From assembly GCA_016936975.1 (NCBI GenBank), contig JAFGWU010000018.1:1-62855 (forward strand): a stretch of 62,855 nt of DNA, in the 5' to 3' direction. Shown one piece after another: positions 36,018 through 45,659 of the stretch. Each line of letters opens with the position of its first letter. Within the stretch, counting starts at the first letter, position 1. This DNA is from Bacteroidales bacterium. Its GTDB lineage: Bacteria > Bacteroidota > Bacteroidia > Bacteroidales > GCA-2748055. Made by a program: the position numbers and the translations under genes. Below the pieces are notes generated by a model that had not been told where the DNA came from, ran no database searches, and worked only from the letters and a program-made list of their open reading frames with translations.

Positions 36018-36947
36018 ATGAAAAATAGAATTAATAAGATATTGTTCGTTTTAGCAGCTGTCGTTCTGTTCGTGTCCTGTGAACCCGAATACATTATGTT
36101 TGACAGCTCTAAGAACTTTGTTGCCTTCACAGCCAAATCGGCTAACATGGTTGAACCGGGCGGCAAAATAGGCATTCCGGTGCTGCTTACAGCACTGCCC
36201 AACTCCCCGGCGGCAACCGTCACCTTCGATTTCAGTACGGAAGGCCTGGGTGACAAAGCAGCTGCTGAGGGGACCGACTTTACCCTGCTTAATAGCAGCA
36301 AAACACTCAACTTCCCGGATGGATGGGGATACGATACCATCTGGGTTCAGCCCGTGGATAATGATGAATTTACCGGAAATAAACTCTTTTACATTGAACT
36401 GTTGTCCAATTCGGAGGATTACCAGTTTGGCGTCAATCAAAGACTCACGGTAACCCTCGTGGATGATGAACATCCGCTTAAGAACTGGATTGGGAACTAT
36501 GACATCGCTGCGTTAAGTAATGGGTCACCCGGTGCATGGGATGAATCCTGGACGGCTGTTACCTCCGCCGTGGAAGGGGATGTCACCGTGTTGTCAATCC
36601 TCATTACCGCCGGCGGCGCAACGGGAACCCCGTTCCAGGCAGCCTTCGATATGGAGGAAATGACCATTACCATTACCGCCGGAACCGATTTCGGTAATTT
36701 CTACGGTTACGGCTCGATGGTGGCCTACCTCAGTGATTATTTCACCTATCTCGATAAGGAGTCTCCGATTGTCGGCACCATTGCCAATGACGGAACCATC
36801 CAGATCGATAACGTGGGATTGGTCATTGCTACAGGTACCTATGCCGGTTATATTTGGGATTCATTCAATTTAACCTGGACCAAAACCGGTAAAAAAGCCG
36901 CTGATCAGGGCCCGGTGCCGGAGGAAAAAGCAGCCAGATTTAAATAG
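36018..36947 (+). CDS. Surface lipoprotein with Calx-beta-like domain
   Basis: 309 residues. Lipobox VSC at about residue 21 followed by EPEYIMFDSS. The segment from about 35 to 150 (VTFDFSTEGLGDKAAAEGTDF ... GNKLFYIELLSNSEDYQFG..TVTLVDDE) resembles a Calx-beta or Na/Ca exchanger-like beta-sandwich. The rest, rich in aromatic and Gly residues, has no family I can name. In the SusE/SusF position of the operon, so a surface glycan- or ligand-binding role is likely but not shown. A related layout is seen at 45660 and 46626 in the second locus. Confidence 0.7.
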   Translation: MKNRINKILFVLAAVVLFVSCEPEYIMFDSSKNFVAFTAKSANMVEPGGKIGIPVLLTALPNSPAATVTFDFSTEGLGDKAAAEGTDFTLLNSSKTLNFPDGWGYDTIWVQPVDNDEFTGNKLFYIELLSNSEDYQFGVNQRLTVTLVDDEHPLKNWIGNYDIAALSNGSPGAWDESWTAVTSAVEGDVTVLSILITAGGATGTPFQAAFDMEEMTITITAGTDFGNFYGYGSMVAYLSDYFTYLDKESPIVGTIANDGTIQIDNVGLVIATGTYAGYIWDSFNLTWTKTGKKAADQGPVPEEKAARFK

Positions 36948-36970
36948 TTCATTTTAAAATTTCAAAAACT

Positions 36971-38095
36971 ATGAAAATAGCAAATAATTATATCAGACCA
37001 TTGGGTGCTTTCCTCCTTGCAATGCTGCTTTTTGTTTCATGTGCAGAGTTTGAGGAGTACACCAGCAACACATACGGATCAGGTCCGGATGTGACCCTCT
37101 CCGCGGTATCGGTACTGGATTCAACCATTACCGTGGCAGTGACCAGCAGTGCCGACGGTTTTGCAACCGTGGCCCTGTTCCCGGGTACAGGAAATCCGGT
37201 GCCCGATTCCGCCAGCCTTATTGAGGGTAACGTCTCGGCACTGGCTATCCAGACCAAAAAAGTGATTTCCGGTCAGGCTACAAATTTCGTTTTCGGCGGA
37301 TTGGTGCAGGACATGAATTTCGAATTCATGGCCGCCGCCAATAACGCAGACGGAAAAGTCGGGGATGTGGCCACCCTTACGGTGAAGACGGATGATAATT
37401 ATCCGCCCGTGTTCGTGGATTCCGATCCGACCAGCAGTTACAGTGCCGTGCTTGAGGCCGATGCTCCCATTGTTCTTTATTTTGACGAGCCGGTGTTGTA
37501 CGACGATACGAAGGATTTTGTCTTTACCACCCTTTATACGGCAATGAATGAGGTTGCAGTGGATGTGGTTGTCGACGGCAATGCAGTGGCGGTTTATCCG
37601 CCGGCCATCCCGGAAAGTGAATACGTGATGCTCTCCTGGCCCGAAGGCACGGTGACCGATCCGAGCGGAAATCAGGCGGCAGAAATGGTCAGCGAATTCA
37701 TTGCTGAAGAGGGCTATATTGTCGGCGTTTACACCCGCAGGGTAATGCCGGCCCGTGCTCCCGTTTCCGTGGAACCTGCAGTGGACAGCATCGCCTCAGG
37801 CGGCGACATCGTGATTACATTCAACGAAGCGGTAAGAGCCGACAGAGCTATTACCAAGGATATGATCATCCTTGAGTATTACGAATGGGATTCAGAAGCT
37901 GAAAGTTACTACTTCGATCACTCCACCGCTGTGGATCCGGCAACCCTTGTGTTTGATGGCGCTTCCGTTGCCATCCCGCAATCTTTTGCCGCTCCCTATG
38001 GATGGTGGGTCGATGTGACCGTCGCAGAAGCTGCATTTGATATCGGTTTGTTCGTACCGAATGCAGAAGTCACCGGCGGCTGGTGGACATACTAA
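36971..38095 (+). CDS. Surface lipoprotein with bacterial Ig-like domains
   Basis: 374 residues. Lipobox VSC near residue 25, then AEFEEYTSNTYG. Two Big_5-like beta-sandwich domains follow, at about 135-235 (VFVDSDPTSSYSAVLEADAP, FDEPVLYDDTKDF, GTVTDPSGNQAAEM) and about 255-345 (SVEPAVDSIASGGDIVITFNEAV). An N-terminal Fn3-like sandwich (TLSAVSVLDSTITVAVTSSA) is possible. The domains probably hold a binding site away from the membrane. It is the last gene of the first Sus operon, followed by a strong terminator. Confidence 0.75.
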   Translation: MKIANNYIRPLGAFLLAMLLFVSCAEFEEYTSNTYGSGPDVTLSAVSVLDSTITVAVTSSADGFATVALFPGTGNPVPDSASLIEGNVSALAIQTKKVISGQATNFVFGGLVQDMNFEFMAAANNADGKVGDVATLTVKTDDNYPPVFVDSDPTSSYSAVLEADAPIVLYFDEPVLYDDTKDFVFTTLYTAMNEVAVDVVVDGNAVAVYPPAIPESEYVMLSWPEGTVTDPSGNQAAEMVSEFIAEEGYIVGVYTRRVMPARAPVSVEPAVDSIASGGDIVITFNEAVRADRAITKDMIILEYYEWDSEAESYYFDHSTAVDPATLVFDGASVAIPQSFAAPYGWWVDVTVAEAAFDIGLFVPNAEVTGGWWTY

Positions 38096-38114
38096 CCCGA
38101 ATTGATTATAATTT

Positions 38115-38150
38115 AAAAAGAGCTGTTCCGAAAGGAGCGGCTCTTTTTTT
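38115..38150 (+). terminator. Terminator of the first SusC/SusD operon
   Basis: A 15-bp stem (38115-38129 with 38134-38148; two G-U pairs) with a GAAA loop ends in a T-run. It lies 20 nt after the stop. Confidence 0.88.
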
Positions 38151-38212
38151 AACCAGGCATGTAAAGCATTGCATATCCCTCTTATATTAGAAATATAGCA
38201 ATCATAGGCAAG

Positions 38213-38276
38213 ACCCCCTCTCCTGTCTCCCCCTGAACCAGGGGGAGATGTCTGAGCTTGCGAAGACAGAGGGGGT
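38213..38276. repeat. 64-bp compound palindrome
   Basis: ACCCCCTCT (from 38213) pairs with AGAGGGGGT (ending 38276), TGTCT with AGACA, and an inner CCCCCTG/CAGGGGG hairpin lies between. It is a structured intergenic element of unknown role. Confidence 0.65.
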
Positions 38277-38407
38277 ATATCTTATCTATTTATGTTTCAA
38301 AATCGTGATTATCGTGAGTTTTTAACAGTATGAATTTGTTTTCCAATAGCACAGCAACCATAAACTTATTATCTTTGTATCAACAATATCATCGCTATTA
38401 CTGGTAT

Positions 38408-38415
38408 TATTTTTG
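38408..38415 (+). promoter_or_regulatory. -7 box of the C10 protease gene
   Basis: TATTTTTG matches TAnnTTTG exactly, 11 nt before the ATG at 38427. Confidence 0.5.
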
Positions 38416-38426
38416 CGGCTTAATAA

Positions 38427-40112
38427 ATGATGAAGAAAATCGTTACATCAGCACTGGGAATTTTGTTATTTCTTTCAGTCCTGTTTGCAGAACCGGTTAC
38501 CGAGCAGAAAGCAAAGGAGATGGCCCTGGCCTTTGTTGCAGGCTGGTATCGCCCGGTGGAAGCGGTGATAGGGGAGGTTTCGGTTTTGAGGTCACCCGAC
38601 GGAACCAGCCTGGTTTATGCTGTTCAGCTTGAGGAGAAAGGGTGGGTGCTGGTTTCTGCCGATGATGTGGTTCAGCCGGTTCTGGCATTCTCCTTTGACA
38701 ATCCTTACCTGCCGGAAGAGGAGTGGACCGATGGGGCCAGGTACCTGCTTACCGGCTATAAGGAGCAGATCGCCTCGGCTATCCGGGATAAAACCTTAAA
38801 AAAACACCCGGGATGGACCCTTCCGGAATTTCCCGTTGAAACCAAAGCCGCACAGGTAACCATCGATCCCTTCATCGATGTTACCTGGAACCAGGGAAAC
38901 GGGTGGAACCGCTTCTGCCCGGCCGATGAGGAGGGCCCCGGAGGCCATGCTTATGTGGGGTGTGTGGCTGTGTCCATGGCCCAGGCCATGACGGTTTACA
39001 ATTACCCGGTTCAGGCACAGGGTTCCAACGCCTACACGCATGAGAAATACGGGTACATCTCGCTTAATTTTGATAAACAGGATCCCTATGAGTGGCCCCT
39101 GATGAGCTCTTCCACCTCCGACGATTATAATGCCAGGCTTCTTTACCATTGCGCGGTGTCGGTTAATATGGATTTCGGCCCGGATGGCTCGGGAGCCTAT
39201 ACCCGTAATGCTGCCGGTGCGATGAAAACCCATTTCGGGTATTCGGCCACCACGAAACTGGTGCAACGTTACAGTGACGAGGAGGCGTGGAAGAATCTTC
39301 TGATCGATGAGTTGTCGGGAGGACGTCCCATCATCTACAGCGGAAGCCCGGGGGACGGAACCGCCGGACATGCCTGGAACATCGACGGTTATGCCAACGG
39401 GTACTTTCACATGAACTTCGGATGGTCGGGGAGCCAGAACGGTTATTTTTCCCTTGATTTAATCAATCCTGCCTCTTATGATTTCTCTGAGGACCAGGAT
39501 GCCATTGTGGGAATAAGGCCGCCGCAGAGCCTTCCCTATGATATCCATCTCTCGGAGCTGACCATCCAGGAGGACCTGCCGGCAGGAACCTTTGTGGCAA
39601 CCATTAAGGTCGATGATGAGGATCCCGAAAACGTTTACTCCTTCTCCTGCCTGGGACCTTTCAACATTTTTACGGAAGGACGGGATATCTCACTGCTCTT
39701 TTATATTGAGAACGATACCCTGTGGACCAGTAAAATCCTGGAATACAATAGCGAAAACAGTGATCTGAACAATAAAAATATCCTGATCAGGGTCGTGGAT
39801 CAGTACTTTAATAAATTCGAAAAGGAATTTGACATAGAGGTTACCGAAAATCCGAGCAGCAGCACGGCCATCGAAAACCGCGTACGGTCAACCCTGTCGG
39901 TTTATCCCAACCCTGCCGAAAATTATTTCATCCTCTCAAACGGATACAGGGTCCCGGTTGCAGTGACCCTTTACACTCTCACCGGGACGAAAGTGTTTTC
40001 CGGCCCGTCCGCCGGACGGGTGGATGTGCCGGACCTGGATGCAGGAATGTACATCCTGGAAATAAAATCCGAATACGGAACGGAAACGGGAAAAATCATT
40101 ATCCGGCAGTAA
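38427..40112 (+). CDS. C10-family (streptopain-like) cysteine protease with type IX sorting domain
   Basis: 561 residues. A signal peptide (to about 21) precedes an inhibitory prodomain (about 22-130, VAGWYRPVEAVIGEV). The catalytic domain has Cys179 in AYVGCVAVSMAQAM and His315 in TAGHAWNIDGY, as in streptopain and the Bacteroides C10 proteases. A middle beta domain follows, then a C-terminal sorting domain of about 75 residues (SVYPNPAENYFIL..LDAGMYILEIK..GKIIIRQ), which directs secretion through the type IX system. It stands alone between the Sus loci and ends 5 nt from a convergent gene. Confidence 0.93.
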   Translation: MMKKIVTSALGILLFLSVLFAEPVTEQKAKEMALAFVAGWYRPVEAVIGEVSVLRSPDGTSLVYAVQLEEKGWVLVSADDVVQPVLAFSFDNPYLPEEEWTDGARYLLTGYKEQIASAIRDKTLKKHPGWTLPEFPVETKAAQVTIDPFIDVTWNQGNGWNRFCPADEEGPGGHAYVGCVAVSMAQAMTVYNYPVQAQGSNAYTHEKYGYISLNFDKQDPYEWPLMSSSTSDDYNARLLYHCAVSVNMDFGPDGSGAYTRNAAGAMKTHFGYSATTKLVQRYSDEEAWKNLLIDELSGGRPIIYSGSPGDGTAGHAWNIDGYANGYFHMNFGWSGSQNGYFSLDLINPASYDFSEDQDAIVGIRPPQSLPYDIHLSELTIQEDLPAGTFVATIKVDDEDPENVYSFSCLGPFNIFTEGRDISLLFYIENDTLWTSKILEYNSENSDLNNKNILIRVVDQYFNKFEKEFDIEVTENPSSSTAIENRVRSTLSVYPNPAENYFILSNGYRVPVAVTLYTLTGTKVFSGPSAGRVDVPDLDAGMYILEIKSEYGTETGKIIIRQ

Positions 40113-40117
40113 TCCCG

Positions 40118-40834
40118 TCATTTCAACCCGTCAAAATACCCCATCAACGCCACGATATCCTGTTCATCCTTGAATTTCAAATTATTGGATTTGATGAATT
40201 TTGTAATCTCTCTGGATTGTTCCGGGAAGGCAGAGATCATATATTTTTTAGAGCGTCTGACTTTATAGAGGATATCGTCGTCGTACTTCCTGAAAAAGAG
40301 GTCGACCTTGTCCACGAACTCATCATACCGCCTGTCGGCGCTGTATCCCCCTTCGTAATTTGCCTTAATGAATTCCTTTTTAAAGACTTTATAAACAACA
40401 CTGTTCCGGTTATAGAGCACGTTGGCAAAAATCTTGTCTTTCCCCCCCGGAAGCTGGAGCGGAACAAAGGTCAGGGTATCTTTGCCGAAGAGACGGAAAA
40501 GGTCCACAATATATTTATTCATGACCCTGGCCCGGTTCGAACCGACCTCCATATACACGATCTCGTTTTCAAAGGCATTATAGTTAATGTCATTGAAAAA
40601 CACCTTCTTTTTATCCGACAGGTATACTTCGCCGGGGTGCCACTCCTCAAAGATAAAGGGAGTTCCCTTAACCCCTTCATACCGGTTGTCAAAGGTCTGA
40701 ATGTTTCCGAACGCGTCAGACACCCCGAGATTTATTACGTTCTCCTTTGCTTCATAATACTCCGGGATGGTAATATCCTGGGCAATGAGGGGGAAGGTTA
40801 GAAATAATCCGACTGCAATCCATAATTTTTTCAT
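40118..40834 (-). CDS. Secreted protein of unknown function
   Basis: 238 residues from the ATG at 40834; the frame opens at 40882, but only this start gives a signal peptide (KKLWIAVGLFLTFPLIAQ). The mature protein is basic and rich in Tyr, Phe and Asp, with GGYSADRRYDEFVDKVDLFFRKYDDDILYKV and a C-terminal helix. I recognise no family or catalytic motif. Codon use looks native. It converges on the C10 protease gene with a 5-nt gap, leaving no room for a separate terminator. Confidence 0.7.
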   Translation of the reverse strand: MKKLWIAVGLFLTFPLIAQDITIPEYYEAKENVINLGVSDAFGNIQTFDNRYEGVKGTPFIFEEWHPGEVYLSDKKKVFFNDINYNAFENEIVYMEVGSNRARVMNKYIVDLFRLFGKDTLTFVPLQLPGGKDKIFANVLYNRNSVVYKVFKKEFIKANYEGGYSADRRYDEFVDKVDLFFRKYDDDILYKVRRSKKYMISAFPEQSREITKFIKSNNLKFKDEQDIVALMGYFDGLK

Positions 40835-41008
40835 GATTCCTGCCTGTTTTATTGAATTGTCACTTTTGGTAAAAATAATCAACTTTCCTTAAAAAATGAA
40901 AACCGCAACCGTTATATCCGGGTGCCCCTGAAGGGTGAGTTTCTGATAAAATTCTCCTGATCACAATAATTATAATGGTTTCCGATTCCGTGTTTCAATA
41001 TTTTTTTT

Positions 41009-41016
41009 TAAGTTTG
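41009..41016 (+). promoter_or_regulatory. -7 box of the second SusC operon
   Basis: TAAGTTTG matches TAnnTTTG exactly and ends 49 nt before the ATG at 41066, close to the spacing in the first locus. Confidence 0.55.
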
Positions 41017-41045
41017 GTCCATCAGATTCATGTACTAATTACTTC

Positions 41046-41079
41046 TAAACCTAAAACTTTAATCTATGAAAAGATTTGT
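41046..41079 (+). repeat. Leader and start region shared by the two SusC genes, copy 2
   Basis: 33 of 34 bases match 31514-31547; the single difference is T versus C in the AAAA[T/C]TTTAA segment. Confidence 0.8.
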
Positions 41080-44000
41080 TCTCGTCATGTCACTCCTGTT
41101 GTTTGTGGGGTATCTCCTTTAGGCTCAGGGTGTACAGATCACGGGTAAGGTGACCAGTTCAGAAGATGGTTCAGCTTTACCCGGTGTATCGGTTGTGGTA
41201 CGAGGTACCACAATTGGTGCAGTTACGGATTTCGAGGGTAAGTATTCAATTACAGTTCCTCAAGGTGCAAATTCCCTGATGTTTAGTTTCGTGGGAATGA
41301 TCACCGAGGAGATTCCCATCGAGGGAAAAACCGTGATTGATGTTGTTATGGAGACCTCGACCATGACACTGGATGAAGTGGTCGTAACTGCTCTTGGTAT
41401 TAAAAGGGAGAGACGGGAGGTCACCTACCAGACACAGAAAGTGCTGGATGAGGAGCTGACCGTTGTTGCGCCCACCAGGGCCGCTTCGGCACTGGCCGGA
41501 AAGGTTGCCGGGATGCAGGTGAACGTCCAGGACAACGGGGTGAATCCAAGCACCCAGATTCTGCTTCGTGGTCTGCGCTCGGTATCGGGCAACAACTCGC
41601 CGTTGATCGTTATTGATGGCTCAATCGTCAGCGATTGTGCTTTTGATGACCTGAATCCGAATGACATTGCCAACATCAGTGTGCTGAAAGGTGCCACTGC
41701 TGCGGCACTTTACGGTTCCAATGCCGGTAACGGGGTATTGCTGATCACCACCAAGTCCGGAGAAATGGCCCAGAGATTCCATGTCGGGGTTACTTCCGCC
41801 TATACCATTGAGGATGTGGCCTACATGCCGAAGTTCCAGTCGGAGTACGGAACCGGATGGGAAGGAGCCTACGACCCGGTTGAAAACACCAACTGGGGTC
41901 CCCGGTTCGACGGGACCATCCGCCAGATCGGCCCGACCATGCCGGAAGGCTACCCCCTGGAAACCCAGATGGTACCCTATGCCCCGGTGAAGGACAACCT
42001 GCTCGAATTCTTCGAGAATGGCGACACCTGGAGCAATACGGTCTACCTGACCGGAAGCAACCAGAACAGCAGTTTCTATGCTTCGTTCGGAGATCAGAGA
42101 GCCGACGGGATCGTTCCCGACGACCGGTACAAGCGGAATACGGTCCGCGTGAACGCCAGCAAAAAAATCGGCAAGGTTGACATTTCCGTAAATACCAGTT
42201 ACTTCAAGGACCACACCAATGTGGTGGGCAGCACCATCGGTGACCAGGACAGGCCGCTCTACTGGTTCATCCTGAACACCTCTGCCAACATCCCGCTGAG
42301 TGAGTACTGGGACTGGTCCAATCCGCTCAGCTACGGATATGCCGACAATTACTACAATGCCTATTACCAGAACCCCTACTGGGCAGTCGGAACCAACAGG
42401 AATATTGATGAGACCCAGCGCTTCATCGCCAATGTCAACGTCTCCTATGATATCCTTAACTGGCTGAACTTCACTGCCAGAATGGGGACCAATAACAATT
42501 GGGGCAACGGACTGAACTGGCGTGCGGCTCAGACCTATAATGCAGAATTGCAGCCCTCCGCCGGCGCGGTCTCTTCCTTCGTGGAGGATGATAATTTCAC
42601 CTTCGATACCTATTCAGGGGATGCCCTGCTGACCGGTAATCTCAGCTTCGCTGACATGTTTACCGTGAAAGCCATCCTGGGTGCCAGCGTGAATGCCTCG
42701 GATTATTCCTACATGCAAATACGGGCCAATAACCTGAGCATCCCGGATTTCTATGATATTTCCAACGGAACGGGAAGCCCTGTGGTCACCAAGGACGAGG
42801 AAACCAAGAGGGTATTCGGGTTCTATGGGGATGTTACCCTGGGATTCAATAACTACCTCTTCCTGAACCTTTCGGGAAGAAACGACTGGACCTCCACGCT
42901 TGCCAAGGGAAACAACAGCTATTTCTACCCCGGCGTCGGTGTGTCGTTTGTATTCACGGATGCCATCCCGGCCCTGAAGGACAACGCCATTTTCTCCTTC
43001 GGTAAACTTACGGCCAGTAACTCAACCGTGTATAACGACCTGTCGCCTTACAGGATCAATGAGGTCTATTCCCAGCAGACCGGGTTCCCCTTTGGGGATA
43101 TCAACGGTTTCGCCCTCTCCAATACGGCTGTGGATGCCAATATCTCCAAGGAAAGGATCAATACCACGGAGATCGGTCTGAACCTTGGGTTCCTGAACGG
43201 AAGGGTATGGTTTGACGGGGCCTATTTCAATACAATAACCACCGACCTGATCACCTCCACCACACCTTCCTACGCATCCGGTTCGAGTGGTTTCCTTACC
43301 AATATCGGTAAACTGAAAGGCAACGGCTACGAACTGTCACTGGGCGGATCGGTCCTCAAGTTCAATGATTTCAAGTGGGATGTCAACCTGAATTACACCC
43401 ATTTCGAAACCATTGTGGATGAGATCTATGAAGGATTGGATGAAATATCCCTGCTGGGTTACGGTTCGATGGGTATCTATGCCATCAAGGATATGCCGTT
43501 CCCGCAGGTAAAAGCCAATGTCTATACAAGGGATCCGGAGGGACGGATCGTGATCGACCCCTCCAGCGGATATCCGAAGACAGAGACGTCTCTTGAAGCG
43601 CTCGGACAGACCACCCCGAAGCATATATTCGGGGCGAACACAGTGCTGCATTACAAGGGGTTCTCTGCCTCGGCCACCTATGATTACAGGACCGGACATG
43701 TTTACTTCGACCAGGGCGCCTACAGCATGGAGTTCACAGGCCGTTCGATGGCCAGTGTCTCTTCCAACCGCCAGGATTTCGTTGTACCGAATTCCGTGAT
43801 TGAAGTGAGTGACGGCGTATATGAGGAGAATACCAGTATCCCGGTTCAGGGCGGACGCCAGAATTACTGGACCAATGTTTACAACAACGTCTTCTCTAAC
43901 TATGTGAAGGATGCATCTGCAGCCAAGATCAGGGAACTCTCCGTAAGCTACACCCTGCCCTCAAAACTCCTTGATAAAACCCCGTTATCCAAACTGAGCA

Positions 44001-44161
44001 TTGGTTTTATCGCCAGGAATCCGTTCACGTGGCTGCCTCCGGAGAACATGTTCTCCGATCCAGAGTTTAACAACTACAACGATAACAGGATCGGATTTGG
44101 CGGTTATCTGCAGTCTCCTCCGACCAAATCGTATGGATTTACCCTGAACATTGAATTCTAA
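41066..44161 (+). pseudogene. SusC/RagA-type transporter with an in-frame TAG in its signal peptide
   Basis: From the ATG at 41066 the reading is MKRFVLVMSLLLFVGYLL, then TAG at 41120-41122, then AQGVQITGKVTSSEDGSALPG. The first SusC has GLQAQ at this place, so a single C-to-T change from CAG would create the stop. Everything downstream is intact for about 1,000 codons: CarboxypepD_reg domain, TLDEVVVTALGIKRERRE plug lead-in, plug and barrel ending LNIEF. A GTG at 41150 could start translation but would leave no signal peptide, so export would fail. Nonsense allele, sequence error or readthrough are the options. SusD-like and two lipoprotein genes follow. Confidence 0.85.
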
Positions 44162-44174
44162 AAAGGAACGAAAG

Positions 44175-45638
44175 ATGAAAAATATATTGAAATATATCAG
44201 TTTGTTAACGGTTGCACTGCTGTTAACATCTTGTGAGGATTATCTGGATGTGAACATCGATCCGAATAATCCGACATCGGTATCACCCGACCTGGTTCTG
44301 CCTGCAGGACAATATCACACTGCTTATATTATGCAGCACGACCGCAGGATCAACCACATCGGTAATATGATGATGTACAACTGGAGCCAGAGTGATGGTT
44401 ATGACTGGTACTCGGATGAGTTTAAATACGATGTGACCTCGTCATTCTACCGTTACATTTTCCTCTATTCATACCTCAATTCCCTGAAGCAATACCAGCT
44501 TCTTGCCCAGCTTGAGGGAGACATAAATGCCAACTACCGGGCGATCGGGATGATTATGAAAGCGTATCATTTCCAGTTGCTGGTAGATTTTTACGGGGAT
44601 ATTCCGTATTCCGAGGCACTCCAGCGCAAGGATGATGCCACCCCGAAATACGATGATGCACAGGAAGTTTATAACGACCTGATCGTGCAGCTGACCAACG
44701 CCATCGATGAGATAAAGAATGCCGAGGCATCGGTTGGCCCCGGAGCGGACGATGCCATGTTCGGGGGTGATATGACCCAGTGGATCCGGTTTGCCAATAC
44801 CGTCAAGCTGAGAATCCTCGTGCGGGAATCGGATGTGAAGGACGTATCCGCTGACATGGATGCCATAGTGGCTGAAGGATCGGGCTTTATTACCTCCGAT
44901 GTCGTGGTGAACCCGGGATACGTGAAGGAAGAGAATAAGCAGACTCCGATCTGGAACGATTTCGGTGAGGATGCCGGCGGTACCCAAACCCTTAGCAGTA
45001 AGGCAACCTGTGCAACCGATTACATTATCGAATACCTTACCAGCACCAATGATCCCCGCATCAGCTATATCTACGAGGAACCGGCCACCGGACATCTAGG
45101 AGTCAAGCAGGGCTTGCTCGATTACGACACTCCTGTTCCCGATGCCTTTATGCCCGAACTGGTATCCAATATCGGTCCCGGGATCCTGAAGGGCCCGGGT
45201 ATGGGAGCCAATATCTTCACCCTGGCCGAATGTTACTTCCTCCAGGCAGAGGCCGCATTAAAAGGCGACCTGGATGGCGTTCCGAAAGACCTCTATGAAG
45301 CCGGTATCCAGGCCTCTTTCGATTACCTGGGAGCACCGGGTGCAGAGGCATACTATTCACAGGCTGTGCCGCTGGTGGGATGGAACTCATCGGGGGGACA
45401 GGAACTGGAGGCCATCATTACACAGAAGTGGATTGCGGTTAACGGGATCACGGCAGAACAATCCTGGTTCGATTATTCAAGAACCGGATTTCCTTCAAAC
45501 CTGCCGATATCTCTACTTGCATCCACGCCCGACAGACCGGTCCGTTTATATTACCCGGCTCTTGAGTATGCGGTGAACGGTGACAATGTGCCTTCTCAGC
45601 CGGATGCATTTACGGATAAAATATTCTGGGCTCAATAA
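44175..45638 (+). CDS. SusD-like lipoprotein (SusD/RagB nutrient-binding type)
   Basis: 487 residues from the ATG at 44175; an alternative at 44151 overlaps the SusC end and lacks a good signal. Lipobox LTSC near residue 19, then EDYLDVNIDPNNPTSVSPDL, typical of the second SusD-like subfamily (PF12771-type). The helical TPR core is seen in ANYRAIGMIMKAYHFQLLVD then FYGDIPYSEAL and DMTQWIRFANTVKLRIL. It is divergent from the SusD at 34545, so the two loci probably take different substrates. It follows SusC by 13 nt. Confidence 0.92.
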   Translation: MKNILKYISLLTVALLLTSCEDYLDVNIDPNNPTSVSPDLVLPAGQYHTAYIMQHDRRINHIGNMMMYNWSQSDGYDWYSDEFKYDVTSSFYRYIFLYSYLNSLKQYQLLAQLEGDINANYRAIGMIMKAYHFQLLVDFYGDIPYSEALQRKDDATPKYDDAQEVYNDLIVQLTNAIDEIKNAEASVGPGADDAMFGGDMTQWIRFANTVKLRILVRESDVKDVSADMDAIVAEGSGFITSDVVVNPGYVKEENKQTPIWNDFGEDAGGTQTLSSKATCATDYIIEYLTSTNDPRISYIYEEPATGHLGVKQGLLDYDTPVPDAFMPELVSNIGPGILKGPGMGANIFTLAECYFLQAEAALKGDLDGVPKDLYEAGIQASFDYLGAPGAEAYYSQAVPLVGWNSSGGQELEAIITQKWIAVNGITAEQSWFDYSRTGFPSNLPISLLASTPDRPVRLYYPALEYAVNGDNVPSQPDAFTDKIFWAQ

Positions 45639-45659
45639 TTATTTAAATTCTGAAAAATT

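Larger units (their letters stand above)
38096..38426. other. 331-bp intergenic region before the C10 protease
   Basis: No gene is seen. It holds the Sus terminator, the ATGTAAAGCATTGCAT motif (38159-38174) shared with 47785-47800, the palindrome at 38213-38276, and two exact TAnnTTTG boxes at 38370-38377 and 38408-38415. Confidence 0.7.

Noticed and set aside
41120-41122. Genome-wide reassignment of TAG to an amino acid
   Set aside because: TAG is the natural stop of several complete genes here, including ftcD, uvrB, DUF4835 and DUF58.
41150-44161. GTG at 41150 as the true start of the second SusC
   Set aside because: It would delete the signal peptide and the start of the first beta strand, and the leader shared with the first SusC points to the ATG at 41066.
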